Shown: piece by piece, positions 1 through 8,266 of the stretch
Position numbering within the stretch: the stretch's first letter is position 1
How the letters are laid out: each line of letters begins with the position of its first letter
Source of the DNA: Burkholderiales bacterium
Lineage (GTDB): Bacteria > Pseudomonadota > Gammaproteobacteria > Burkholderiales > Nitrosomonadaceae
Length of the DNA stretch: 64,000 bases
Assembly: GCA_024235755.1 (NCBI GenBank)
Contig: JACKLV010000017.1
Span: forward strand, 1-64,000
Direction: 5' to 3'
Notes under the pieces: generated by a model
What the model was told of the DNA's origin: nothing
What the model saw: the letters and a program-made list of their open reading frames with translations, nothing else
Database searches by the model: none
Translations under genes and position numbers: made by a program

Positions 1-254
1 CTACCAACTAGCTAATCAGGCATCGGCCACTCCAAAAGCGCAAGGTCTTACGATCCCCTGCTTTTCTCCTCAGAGAATATGCGGTATTAGCACATCTTTC
101 GATGCGTTATCCCCCTCTCCTGGACATGTTCCGATGCATTACTCACCCGTCCGCCACTCGCCACCAGGTGCAAGCACCCGTGCTGCCGTTCGACTTGCAT
201 GTGTAAAGCATGCCGCCAGCGTTCAATCTGAGCCAGGATCAAACTCTTCAGTTC
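1..254 (-). rRNA. rrs: 16S rRNA gene, 5' end (partial)
   Basis: The reverse strand reads the universal start of bacterial 16S rRNA, with the 27F primer region (AGAGTTTGATCCTGGCTCAG) at about 226-245, followed by the V1 region and the conserved GGCGGACGGGTGAGTAATGC block near 134-153. Only about the first 250 nt of the gene are in the window; the rest runs off the left edge. The mature 5' end near 254 is estimated by analogy with E. coli and may be off by a few bases. The hypervariable V1-V2 pattern fits a betaproteobacterium, but I cannot place it to genus from this piece alone. Confidence 0.97.
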
Positions 255-457
255 AATTCTGCTTAAACTTCGCTTGACGTTTATGTGCATGCAATAAGCG
301 GTTTTAAACACACTTACTACATTAATAATTTTGTCTTGCGTAGTACTTATAACTTGTTTCGATCCACTCTTGCATAGCAAGAATATTATTCTCACTTTTG
401 CTAAAGTGGATACTTTTTCTAATTCAAGCCAAGTACTCACACCTATCGATTGTTGTA

Positions 458-470
458 TTTTTAAAGATCA
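458..470 (-). promoter_or_regulatory. rrn boxA-like antitermination element
   Basis: On the minus strand the leader reads TGATCTTTAAAAA, close to the rrn boxA consensus TGCTCTTTAACAA that recruits the NusB/NusE antitermination complex. It lies in the transcribed leader, about 200 nt before the mature 16S 5' end and about 75 nt after the predicted start of transcription, as in other rrn operons. Confidence 0.7.
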
Positions 471-551
471 ATTGCAGTCGATGTTAAAATTAACACTTAT
501 ACACCGCTACTGCTTTCGCTGTTTTATTTGCGTCAGCAGCGAAGAAGCGAG

Positions 552-579
552 ATTATACATGAGCCAAAAATTAGGTCAA
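552..579 (-). promoter_or_regulatory. rRNA operon promoter (sigma70)
   Basis: On the minus strand a -35 box TTGACC (574-579) and a perfect -10 box TATAAT (552-557) are separated by 16 bp, the short spacer typical of strong rRNA promoters. An AT-rich stretch just upstream (plus-strand 585-600) could act as an UP element. The start of transcription would be near 545, giving a leader of about 290 nt to the 16S gene. The rest of 580-1160 holds no gene that I can support. Confidence 0.8.
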
Positions 580-1161
580 TACCTTCTGTCTGAAAAAATT
601 CATAACACAGCATCAACATTCGCAACATTTTTATACCGGATAAGCAGGAAAATCATCATATACAAGAACATGCATAATCCATAACCCGAATATACACATT
701 TACAAAATTGTATCTAATCAATAATGTCACCGAACCCGGTCCGGAAATTCACCTTGCAGATGCTGCATTGATCCAATCAAATTTTCACGATTAAAAACGG
801 CGTCATCAGTTATCGGTTAATCATGCGCAGCCCGCCAATGCTTATCCAACATTGACGATCACGATTAACAAATACAATTTCTTCCATATCATTAACCGCC
901 ATTTACTACATACTGCGTATAAGAGCGTATGAGAAAGAACAAATACATATCTTCATTATTTGGTGGAAGCAAGCAAAGTAACAACCTGATTATAGATAAT
1001 TGCCGACAATTGGTGGGATTCTTAGCTTATTTCAACTTCGCGATATAGCAAGTAATTTCCATGACGATCACTCTGCTCACAATGTTATTTTTATCAGAAT
1101 GCAATAAAATCGACACGCAAAGTTACCGTAGCATTAATTTCAACCTATTTAAATTGAGTAA

Positions 1162-1190
1162 TGGACAGTTCCTCATAGCACAACTATAAA
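1162..1190 (+). promoter_or_regulatory. Putative promoter of the Nramp-like gene
   Basis: TGGACA (1162-1167) and TATAAA (1185-1190) are spaced by 17 bp, giving a predicted transcription start near 1197 and a leader of about 22 nt before the ATG at 1220. Each box has one or two mismatches to the sigma70 consensus, so this is a prediction only. Confidence 0.4.
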
Positions 1191-1219
1191 CCTGTTCAAT
1201 TTAAAATATAATCATCAAG

Positions 1220-2503
1220 ATGACCATTTACAAAAATCTCATCAACGGTTTTCTAACGAAACTGGGGCCTGGGCTGCTATACGCAGGCGCCGCTGTCGGC
1301 GTTTCACATCTGGTACAGTCAACACGTGCCGGTAGTATGTTTGGATTCGATCTGTTAATTGCGATCCTCATTATTCATTTAATTAAGTATCCATTCTTCG
1401 AATTTGGTCCGCGCTACACAGCAGCCACAGGCAAAAACATTCTGCATGGCTACCAGAAACTTGGAGACTGGGCGATTTGGGTTTACCTGCTGATGACGAT
1501 TGCCACTATGTTCATCGTTCAAGCAGCTGTTACGGTTGTTACAGCAGGATTGTTCACACATATTTTTGGACTTGAGGAACTCGGCGGACACACCCCTCAA
1601 ATGGTCGCCGCAATTATCAGCAGCCTGGTACTGATCCTATGCTTTACCTTACTGGCCAGTGGACGCTACGTATTACTGGACAGACTGATTAAAATTATCA
1701 TATTGGTACTGTCAATAACATCCATTACCGCCGTCGTCGCACTGTTATTCGACAATCCAGGACACTATTCAAATGGTGTTACGCATTTCGATATGACCGA
1801 TGCCGCACACCTGCTGTTTCTGGCGGCATTTCTTGGCTGGATGCCAGCACCGGTTGAAATTTCTGTTTGGCATTCGGTCTGGTCGGAAAGTAAAAATGAA
1901 ACTGAAGGCAAGGTAACCAGTATGAAAGAAGCGCTTTTCGATTTCCGCGTGGGATTTATCGGAACCGCCTTTCTAGCTATGTGCTTTCTTACACTGGGTG
2001 CGTTGGTCATGTACGGAAGCGGCGTCGAGTTCGCACCTGGCGGCGCAGCTTTCGCAGAACAATTGCTGGACATGTACAAACAAGCACTGGGTGACTGGGC
2101 CTATCCCATCGTCGCAATTGCCGCATTAACCACCATGTTCAGCACAACCCTGACCCTGCTCGACGCATTTCCTCGCACCATCAGTATGTCGCTCGAACTC
2201 ATATCACCGCACAGGTTCCAGCATCGCATCAACAAATCCATTTATATTATCTGGCTGTTAATTACAATTGCCGGAACACTCTCCCTGTTGTTCTTTTTCA
2301 TGCCGTCGATGAGCGACATGGTCAAAGTCGCAACAGTCATCGCGTTTGTAGCAGCACCTATACTGGCGACACTAAATACACTGGCGATGTTCGACAAATC
2401 CATCCCGGAGCCGTACCGACCCGGAAAACTGATGCTGGCCTGGTGCATATCAGGATTGACAGCATTGATCAGTTGTTCCGTGGGCTATTTATGGCTCATG
2501 TAA
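1220..2503 (+). CDS. Nramp-family (MntH-like) membrane transporter, divergent
   Basis: A 427-residue polytopic inner-membrane protein with about eleven hydrophobic segments. The N-terminal GPGLLYAGAAVG pattern and the helix-6 region WMPAPVEISVW align with the Nramp/SLC11 family (COG1914), whose members import Mn2+, Fe2+ or related divalent cations with protons. The usual helix-1 metal-binding motif DPGN is absent: the matching place, around residues 24-29, reads VGVSH. Helix 6 keeps the methionine (about residue 208) but MPHN is replaced by MPAP. Transport of a transition metal therefore cannot be assumed. The length is normal for the family. The ATG at 1220 has only a weak ribosome binding site. 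The gene stands alone, with no metal-regulator site that I can see. Confidence 0.85.
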   Translation: MTIYKNLINGFLTKLGPGLLYAGAAVGVSHLVQSTRAGSMFGFDLLIAILIIHLIKYPFFEFGPRYTAATGKNILHGYQKLGDWAIWVYLLMTIATMFIVQAAVTVVTAGLFTHIFGLEELGGHTPQMVAAIISSLVLILCFTLLASGRYVLLDRLIKIIILVLSITSITAVVALLFDNPGHYSNGVTHFDMTDAAHLLFLAAFLGWMPAPVEISVWHSVWSESKNETEGKVTSMKEALFDFRVGFIGTAFLAMCFLTLGALVMYGSGVEFAPGGAAFAEQLLDMYKQALGDWAYPIVAIAALTTMFSTTLTLLDAFPRTISMSLELISPHRFQHRINKSIYIIWLLITIAGTLSLLFFFMPSMSDMVKVATVIAFVAAPILATLNTLAMFDKSIPEPYRPGKLMLAWCISGLTALISCSVGYLWLM

Positions 2504-2650
2504 TGACATTGTGACTTTTTCTGCAAACAGCGTAATTTATATAAAAACTGCATATAACCTGACATCAATTTTCTTTTTTAACCAAGCCGTTAGTATCAAC
2601 GCATATCAGGAATACTGACGTCCACTACAACTTATTACTCTAATCACACG

Positions 2651-4462
2651 TTGACTGCCCGTAAAAACCTGAAAACCATTTTTACTCTATTGCCTTATTT
2701 ATGGGAGTTTAAAGTGCGGGTCGTTCTTGCCTTAAGCCTTTTGGTTCTGGCAAAACTGGCCAATGTTTCTGTGCCGCTGGTATTAAAAGAAATTGTCGAC
2801 AGCCTGAATCAACCGCAAGCTATGTTAACGCTTCCGGCTTTTTTATTGTTTGGATACGGTCTATTACGCCTAGGCAGCACTCTGTTTGGTGAACTACGTG
2901 ACGCCGTTTTCGCCAAAGTCACGCAGCGGGCTATCCGACGCGTTGCCAACCAAGTGTTCACACATCTGCATGCATTATCGTTACGTTTTCATCTTGAACG
3001 ACAAACAGGCGGCGTATCCCGGGATATCGAACGCGGCACGCGCGGCATCTCATTTTTATTGAACTTCATGTTGTTCAATATCCTGCCCACCATGTTGGAA
3101 ATCGGACTGGTCATGGCGATTCTCGTCAATCAGTATGACATCGCATTCGCAGCAGTTATCTTGATCACGCTGCTGGCTTATATCATTCTGACGCTGGTCG
3201 TCACCGAATGGCGCATGATTTTCCGCCGCACCATGAATACCATGGATTCAAAAGCCAATACTCAGGCAATCGACAGTCTATTGAACTATGAAACTGTCAA
3301 ATACTTCGGCAATGAAGCATGGGAAAGCAAACGCTACGACGAACATTTGCAAACATGGGAAAAGGCCGCCATCCGCAACCAGACTTCGCTGGCGGCGCTA
3401 AATTCCGGCCAGAGCGTCATTATCGCCGTTGGCATCACCCTACTAATGTTTCTTGCGGCCGATCATGTCATCCATGGGACCATGACCATCGGCGATCTGG
3501 TGCTGGTCAATACATATTTATTGCAATTGTATATGCCGCTGCATTTTCTGGGGTTTGTCTACCGGGAGATCAAACACTCGCTCGCCGATATGGAACGCAT
3601 GTTTTCGCTGCTTGATGAAAACCGGGAAATCCGGGACAAACCCGACGCTCGAAAACTGGATGCGCTCAACCCCGCTATACGCTTTGATCATGTCAATTTT
3701 AGTTACGACACCAACCGTCAGATCTTGTTCGACGTCAGCTTTGAAATTCGATCCGGCCAGACTATTGCCGTTGTCGGACAAAGCGGATCGGGAAAATCCA
3801 CACTCGCGCGCCTATTGTTCCGGTTCTACGATATACAATCGGGATCCATCCGCATCGATGATCAGGATATCCGCGATGTCACGCAACAAAGCCTCCGCGC
3901 CGCCATGGGCATCGTCCCGCAAGATACCGTATTGTTTAATGACAGCATTTACTACAACATCGCTTACGGCCGCCCCAACGCTTCCCCGGATGAAATTTAT
4001 GCGGCAGCCAAATCGGCACAGATTCATGATTTCATCAAAAGCCTGCCGGATCAGTATGAAACCATTGTCGGAGAACGCGGACTGAAGCTTTCTGGCGGCG
4101 AAAAGCAGCGCGTCGCCATCGCGCGCACCATCTTGAAAAATCCAGCCATTCTGATTTTCGATGAAGCTACTTCGGCACTGGATTCCAATTCCGAAAAACA
4201 GATTCAAACCGAACTCAAGCGCATTGCCGAAAATCGCACCACGCTGATCATTGCCCACCGTCTCTCCACTGTTGCCGATGCAGATCAGATTCTGGTCATG
4301 GAAAAAGGCCGTATCATCGAACGCGGCAGACATACCCAATTGCTCGCTGCCAATCGAACCTACGCACACATGTGGGCCCTGCAGCAAAGAAGGCAGACAA
4401 TAAGCGCCAACCCAGACAATGATTGGCAAACGCCGTCTTTGCCTTCTGTAGACAAATCGTGA
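2651..4462 (+). CDS. Atm1/ABCB7-type ABC transporter (fused permease and ATPase)
   Basis: A 603-residue half-transporter: an exporter-type transmembrane domain (about residues 20-310) followed by an ATPase domain with Walker A GQSGSGKST (about 376), the signature LSGGEKQR (about 480) and Walker B ILIFDEATSALD (about 500). Residues such as NYETVKYFGNE in the membrane domain are typical of the Atm1/HMT1 subfamily, which exports glutathione-linked metals or sulfur compounds. It should work as a homodimer in the inner membrane. The start is taken as TTG because no ATG, GTG or other TTG lies between it and the upstream region that keeps the conserved N-terminus; the ribosome binding site is poor, so the start is uncertain. 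It converges with the next gene, leaving 11 bp. Confidence 0.9.
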   Translation: MTARKNLKTIFTLLPYLWEFKVRVVLALSLLVLAKLANVSVPLVLKEIVDSLNQPQAMLTLPAFLLFGYGLLRLGSTLFGELRDAVFAKVTQRAIRRVANQVFTHLHALSLRFHLERQTGGVSRDIERGTRGISFLLNFMLFNILPTMLEIGLVMAILVNQYDIAFAAVILITLLAYIILTLVVTEWRMIFRRTMNTMDSKANTQAIDSLLNYETVKYFGNEAWESKRYDEHLQTWEKAAIRNQTSLAALNSGQSVIIAVGITLLMFLAADHVIHGTMTIGDLVLVNTYLLQLYMPLHFLGFVYREIKHSLADMERMFSLLDENREIRDKPDARKLDALNPAIRFDHVNFSYDTNRQILFDVSFEIRSGQTIAVVGQSGSGKSTLARLLFRFYDIQSGSIRIDDQDIRDVTQQSLRAAMGIVPQDTVLFNDSIYYNIAYGRPNASPDEIYAAAKSAQIHDFIKSLPDQYETIVGERGLKLSGGEKQRVAIARTILKNPAILIFDEATSALDSNSEKQIQTELKRIAENRTTLIIAHRLSTVADADQILVMEKGRIIERGRHTQLLAANRTYAHMWALQQRRQTISANPDNDWQTPSLPSVDKS

Positions 4463-4473
4463 CTCAAACTCAA

Positions 4474-7400
4474 TTAAGCTTTCGACTCCACCCACTCACG
4501 CAACGCCACATAGTCGACCTTTCCGGTAGCCAGCAATGGTACCTCGTCTATTATCAGTATGGTTTTAGGAATGCTCAATTCGCTGATACCCCGTTGTCGC
4601 ACGAAACTGACCAGCATCTCACGTTGCGCCTCCGTATGCGTTGTCACCAGCACGATCTGCTCGCCCTTTTTGGGATCAGGCAGATGCACGGCGGCATGAC
4701 TGGCATTCGGCCAGAGTTCATTGACATAGTCTTCCACCGCCGTCAGCGACACCATTTCACCGCCGACCTTGGCAAACCGTTTTACGCGCCCTTTTATAGT
4801 CAAATAACCCATTTCATCAACCGACACGATATCGCCGGTGTCATACCAGCCATTTTCCGGCGGTTGCAACACGCCCGGCCGTTCAGGCAAGTAGTATCCT
4901 TTCATGACATTGGAGCCTGAAACCAGCAGCCTGCCGCCGCCATAAATACCGTCAACCGGCTCCAATCGATAATTTATACCCGGCAGCAGGCGACCGACAG
5001 TTCCGGGTTTGTTATGCATCGGCGTGTTCAGACTCAACACCGGCGCGGTTTCGGTTGCGCCATAGCCTTCGAATATGCGCACACCGAATTCATCCGTCCA
5101 GCGCTGACGATTTTCCTCACGCAGTTTTTCCGCGCCGGCAAACACATAGCGCACACTGTGAAAATCGTAGACATTCGCAAAACGTGCATAACCCGACAGA
5201 AATGTATCCGTTCCAAACATCAACGTCGCATTGGTATCGTACACAAGTTCGGGAATGATGCGGTAATGCAACGGCGACGGATAAAAGAAAGTACGCATAC
5301 CCGTCAATACCGGCAAACAAGTCCCTGCCGTCAGGCCGAATGAATGAAAAATCGGCAGGGCATTGAAAACGATATCGCTCGGACTGAAATCGATACGCGA
5401 CGCAACCTGGTAGCAGTTGGCCAGAATATTCCTATGGCTGAGCACGACACCTTTGGGCACCGCCTCCGAACCCGACGTAAACAAAATGACCGCCGCTGCA
5501 TCGGCGTTGAGAGACTTGTGCATAAATCGGTAAGAAAAACGCGGCATCAGATTTGCAAACCATCCTCTGATCTTGTCGACAACGGAAATCCGGCGCACCA
5601 GATCCTCCAGATAAACGATGTCAATCTGACCGGATTCAAGGCCTTCCACCAAGTACGCCAGTTTAGCCGTATGAATGAATCGTTTGGACGTGATTACCGT
5701 GTGCACAGCCGCAGTCTTGCAGGCCGAAAGCAGATTTTTCTCGCTGGTCGAATAATTCAGCATCGCCGGAACACGGCCATACGCCAGCAGCCCAAGAAAA
5801 CTGAGCAGCGTACTGACCATATTGGGTAGCAAAATACCGATGGGCTCACTTCTATCCGCCAGTTTTTTTAACGCTGCACCCAATACGAAGCTGCGCAGAA
5901 TCAGCTGCGCGTACGTAACCGGTTTGCGTTCGATGTCTTCCGCCATTATATGGCCACTGCCATGTATCGACCGCGCATCGAGCAACGCTTGAAACATGGT
6001 CTGATTCAAGTTATGGCTTTGAAACATCATATTGGACATGACGTCGTACAACCTGATTCCGGCCATTTGCCGCCTTTTTTTACCGCGAAGCCCGGGCGGC
6101 AGATCAAACTGTACCGGCGGCATCACGGTTAGTGTTATTTTTGGAAACAATTGTATCCGTACCTTTCCGCGCAACTTGGAAAATGGCGTGTATTGTGCAC
6201 CGGAGATCATAATCGGCATTACCGTTGCCGCTGTTTTATCGGCTATCAGCGCAGGCCCCTCATAGACTTTCATCAATGAACCGGTCACAGTCAAGCGCCC
6301 TTCCGGGAAAATGACAATACTGCGCCCTTTCCTGACCCGGTCGATCAATAGCCGCGTCGACATAGGATTGGCCGGGTCGAGCGCAATCGTGTCGGCCAGG
6401 AATAAAAACGGCCGCAGCCACCAGCGTCCGGCGACATGTGTATTGATTGCAAAGCTGACATGGTGCGGTACAATCGCCCCGATCAATATTGCGTCCAGAT
6501 ATGACAAGTGATTAGCAATAATGATTGTGTTCCTGCCGATATGACGCAGATGCTCCGCTCCCTTGACTTCGAGCCGGTAACAAAGATGGAAAATCCAGCG
6601 CAGTATCGATTTAACCAGCGCTGCCGGCAACAGCGCCGCAATATACACCGCCACCAGCGCATTAATGACGGCAATGACCAAAAATACTTCAACGACTGAA
6701 AAATCATTCGCCAGCAGTACACTGATACCAGCCGCAGACAGCACCATAAACAAGGCATTCATAATGTTATTCGCGGCAAACGTGCGCGACATATGCGTTT
6801 TTTCGGCGCGATCCTGAATGATTGCATACAATGGTACGATATATATGCCGCCACACACGGCAATGCCCAGCAAATCAACCAGAATGCGCCAGTGCATCGG
6901 CGATTCCAGAAAAGCGGCTGCACCGATCAAAGTTTCCACATCAATGCGCACCAACTGATGGCTGGCCCAGTACATATCCATGGTAAAGACCGTCATTCCC
7001 AGAATTCCAAGTGGCACATAAGTTGCAGCCACTTCGCTTTTCAACAGCCGGTTACAAAGCAGCGAACCGATGGCAATACCAATAGTAAACGTTGCCAGAA
7101 ACAGCGTAACAACCTGCGCATTGCCGCCAACAATCTCTTTGGCAAAAGTCGGAAACTGCGACAAAAAACTTGCACCAAACAGCCAGAACCACGAGATTCC
7201 GAGAATACAGCGAAAAATTGCGGGTTGCTGGCGAACCTGCTGAATAATGGCATATGTCTCGCGCACAATGTTATACCGAACATTCAGCGTTGCATCCGCA
7301 GGCTGGACAGACGGTATCGACAAACTGCTGATCAACCCCAGAACCGCCGCGGCAATCACGATCACCGAAATCATCAGCACGCCGCTTTCCGTCATAATCA

Positions 7401-7917
7401 ATAGTCCGCCGCAGATCGTGCCCAGCAAAATGGCGATAAATGTGCTGCTGTCGATCAGCGCATTGCCGCCAATCAATTCATTTTCCTGCAACTGATCGGG
7501 AAGAATGCCGTATTTGAGCGGGCCAAAAAAGGCAGACTGCGTACCCATTAAAAACAGAATCAGCATTAACAATCCGGTCTGCTGCAGATAAAAACCCACT
7601 GCCGCGCCCAGCATCAACACAATCTCGATGAGTTTGATGATACGAATCAAGCGCGCTTTGTCATATTTGTCTGCAAGCTGTCCGGCGATCGCCGAAAACA
7701 GAAAAAACGGCAGAATAAAAATACCGGCAGCCAGCGTAATCATGACAGGCGGGCTAAACAGCAACTGCTCAATTACCGTGTAAGTGATCAGAATGACCAG
7801 CGCATTCTTGAAGATGTTATCGTTAAATGCACCCAGAAACTGGGTGACAAACAGCGGCAAAAAACGCCGGGTTTTCAGCAGATGCCATTGATCGGAATGC
7901 ATCGGAATCCTCCACAA
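4474..7917 (-). CDS. aas: LplT-Aas fusion: MFS flippase, 1-acyltransferase and acyl-ACP synthetase
   Basis: A very large protein (1147 residues) with three parts in order: an MFS membrane domain like the lysophospholipid transporter LplT (about 1-430), a PlsC acyltransferase domain with the HX4D motif in NHLSYLDA (about 467), and an AMP-binding acyl-ACP synthetase domain with FTSGSEAVPKGV (about 810) and GYGATETAPV. In E. coli LplT and Aas are separate neighbours that flip lysophosphatidylethanolamine across the inner membrane and re-acylate it. The fusion implies the same repair pathway in one polypeptide. It is transcribed away from nrdA; both could use the 7918-8266 region. Confidence 0.92.
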   Translation of the reverse strand: MWRIPMHSDQWHLLKTRRFLPLFVTQFLGAFNDNIFKNALVILITYTVIEQLLFSPPVMITLAAGIFILPFFLFSAIAGQLADKYDKARLIRIIKLIEIVLMLGAAVGFYLQQTGLLMLILFLMGTQSAFFGPLKYGILPDQLQENELIGGNALIDSSTFIAILLGTICGGLLIMTESGVLMISVIVIAAAVLGLISSLSIPSVQPADATLNVRYNIVRETYAIIQQVRQQPAIFRCILGISWFWLFGASFLSQFPTFAKEIVGGNAQVVTLFLATFTIGIAIGSLLCNRLLKSEVAATYVPLGILGMTVFTMDMYWASHQLVRIDVETLIGAAAFLESPMHWRILVDLLGIAVCGGIYIVPLYAIIQDRAEKTHMSRTFAANNIMNALFMVLSAAGISVLLANDFSVVEVFLVIAVINALVAVYIAALLPAALVKSILRWIFHLCYRLEVKGAEHLRHIGRNTIIIANHLSYLDAILIGAIVPHHVSFAINTHVAGRWWLRPFLFLADTIALDPANPMSTRLLIDRVRKGRSIVIFPEGRLTVTGSLMKVYEGPALIADKTAATVMPIMISGAQYTPFSKLRGKVRIQLFPKITLTVMPPVQFDLPPGLRGKKRRQMAGIRLYDVMSNMMFQSHNLNQTMFQALLDARSIHGSGHIMAEDIERKPVTYAQLILRSFVLGAALKKLADRSEPIGILLPNMVSTLLSFLGLLAYGRVPAMLNYSTSEKNLLSACKTAAVHTVITSKRFIHTAKLAYLVEGLESGQIDIVYLEDLVRRISVVDKIRGWFANLMPRFSYRFMHKSLNADAAAVILFTSGSEAVPKGVVLSHRNILANCYQVASRIDFSPSDIVFNALPIFHSFGLTAGTCLPVLTGMRTFFYPSPLHYRIIPELVYDTNATLMFGTDTFLSGYARFANVYDFHSVRYVFAGAEKLREENRQRWTDEFGVRIFEGYGATETAPVLSLNTPMHNKPGTVGRLLPGINYRLEPVDGIYGGGRLLVSGSNVMKGYYLPERPGVLQPPENGWYDTGDIVSVDEMGYLTIKGRVKRFAKVGGEMVSLTAVEDYVNELWPNASHAAVHLPDPKKGEQIVLVTTHTEAQREMLVSFVRQRGISELSIPKTILIIDEVPLLATGKVDYVALREWVESKA

Positions 7918-8085
7918 ACAACTTCAGTCAATCACGCAGGCTGGTATAACGCATTGTACTGACAGTTTCATTCAAAAACATCTTTCAATCCGAATTCACC
8001 CACCGGTTTTGGGCTGCCAGATTGTCCATAAAGCGCATGACCAGAGCGATTGAAATAGTTTTGCCATGCATGCGCAAAGAAAAGT

Positions 8086-8115
8086 TTTACAAAACGATTT
8101 TGGATTGTATATACT
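8086..8115 (+). promoter_or_regulatory. nrdAB promoter
   Basis: TTTACA (8086-8091) and TATACT (8110-8115) are spaced by 18 bp, about 150 nt before the nrdA start. The -10 box overlaps the first NrdR-like box, which fits repression by steric block. Confidence 0.55.
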
Positions 8116-8157
8116 ACCCATTATGTATCGATGACCATCAGATACTATATATTGTGG
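8111..8157 (+). promoter_or_regulatory. Paired NrdR boxes upstream of nrdA
   Basis: Two 16-bp elements match the NrdR consensus acaCwATATATwGtgt. Box 2 (8142-8157, ATACTATATATTGTGG) matches 14 of 16 positions; box 1 (8111-8126) matches 11 of 16. Their starts are exactly 31 bp apart, that is three helical turns, the spacing needed by the NrdR tetramer. NrdR is the ATP-cone repressor of ribonucleotide reductase genes, so nrdAB here is very probably under its control. The rest of 7918-8266 shows nothing else that I can name. Confidence 0.8.
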
Positions 8158-8266
8158 TTCATGGCATTATCGGATTTTCTTAGAATTTGCCTGACAATGC
8201 CCCGATAATGCCTTTGAATCAGAACGGTTTATCTCACATCAACACAATCAGGGAGAATCGAAAACA

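Noticed and set aside
87..684. Open frames of 117 codons on both strands over the 16S gene and its leader
   Set aside because: They overlap the rRNA and its promoter/boxA and have no recognisable product.
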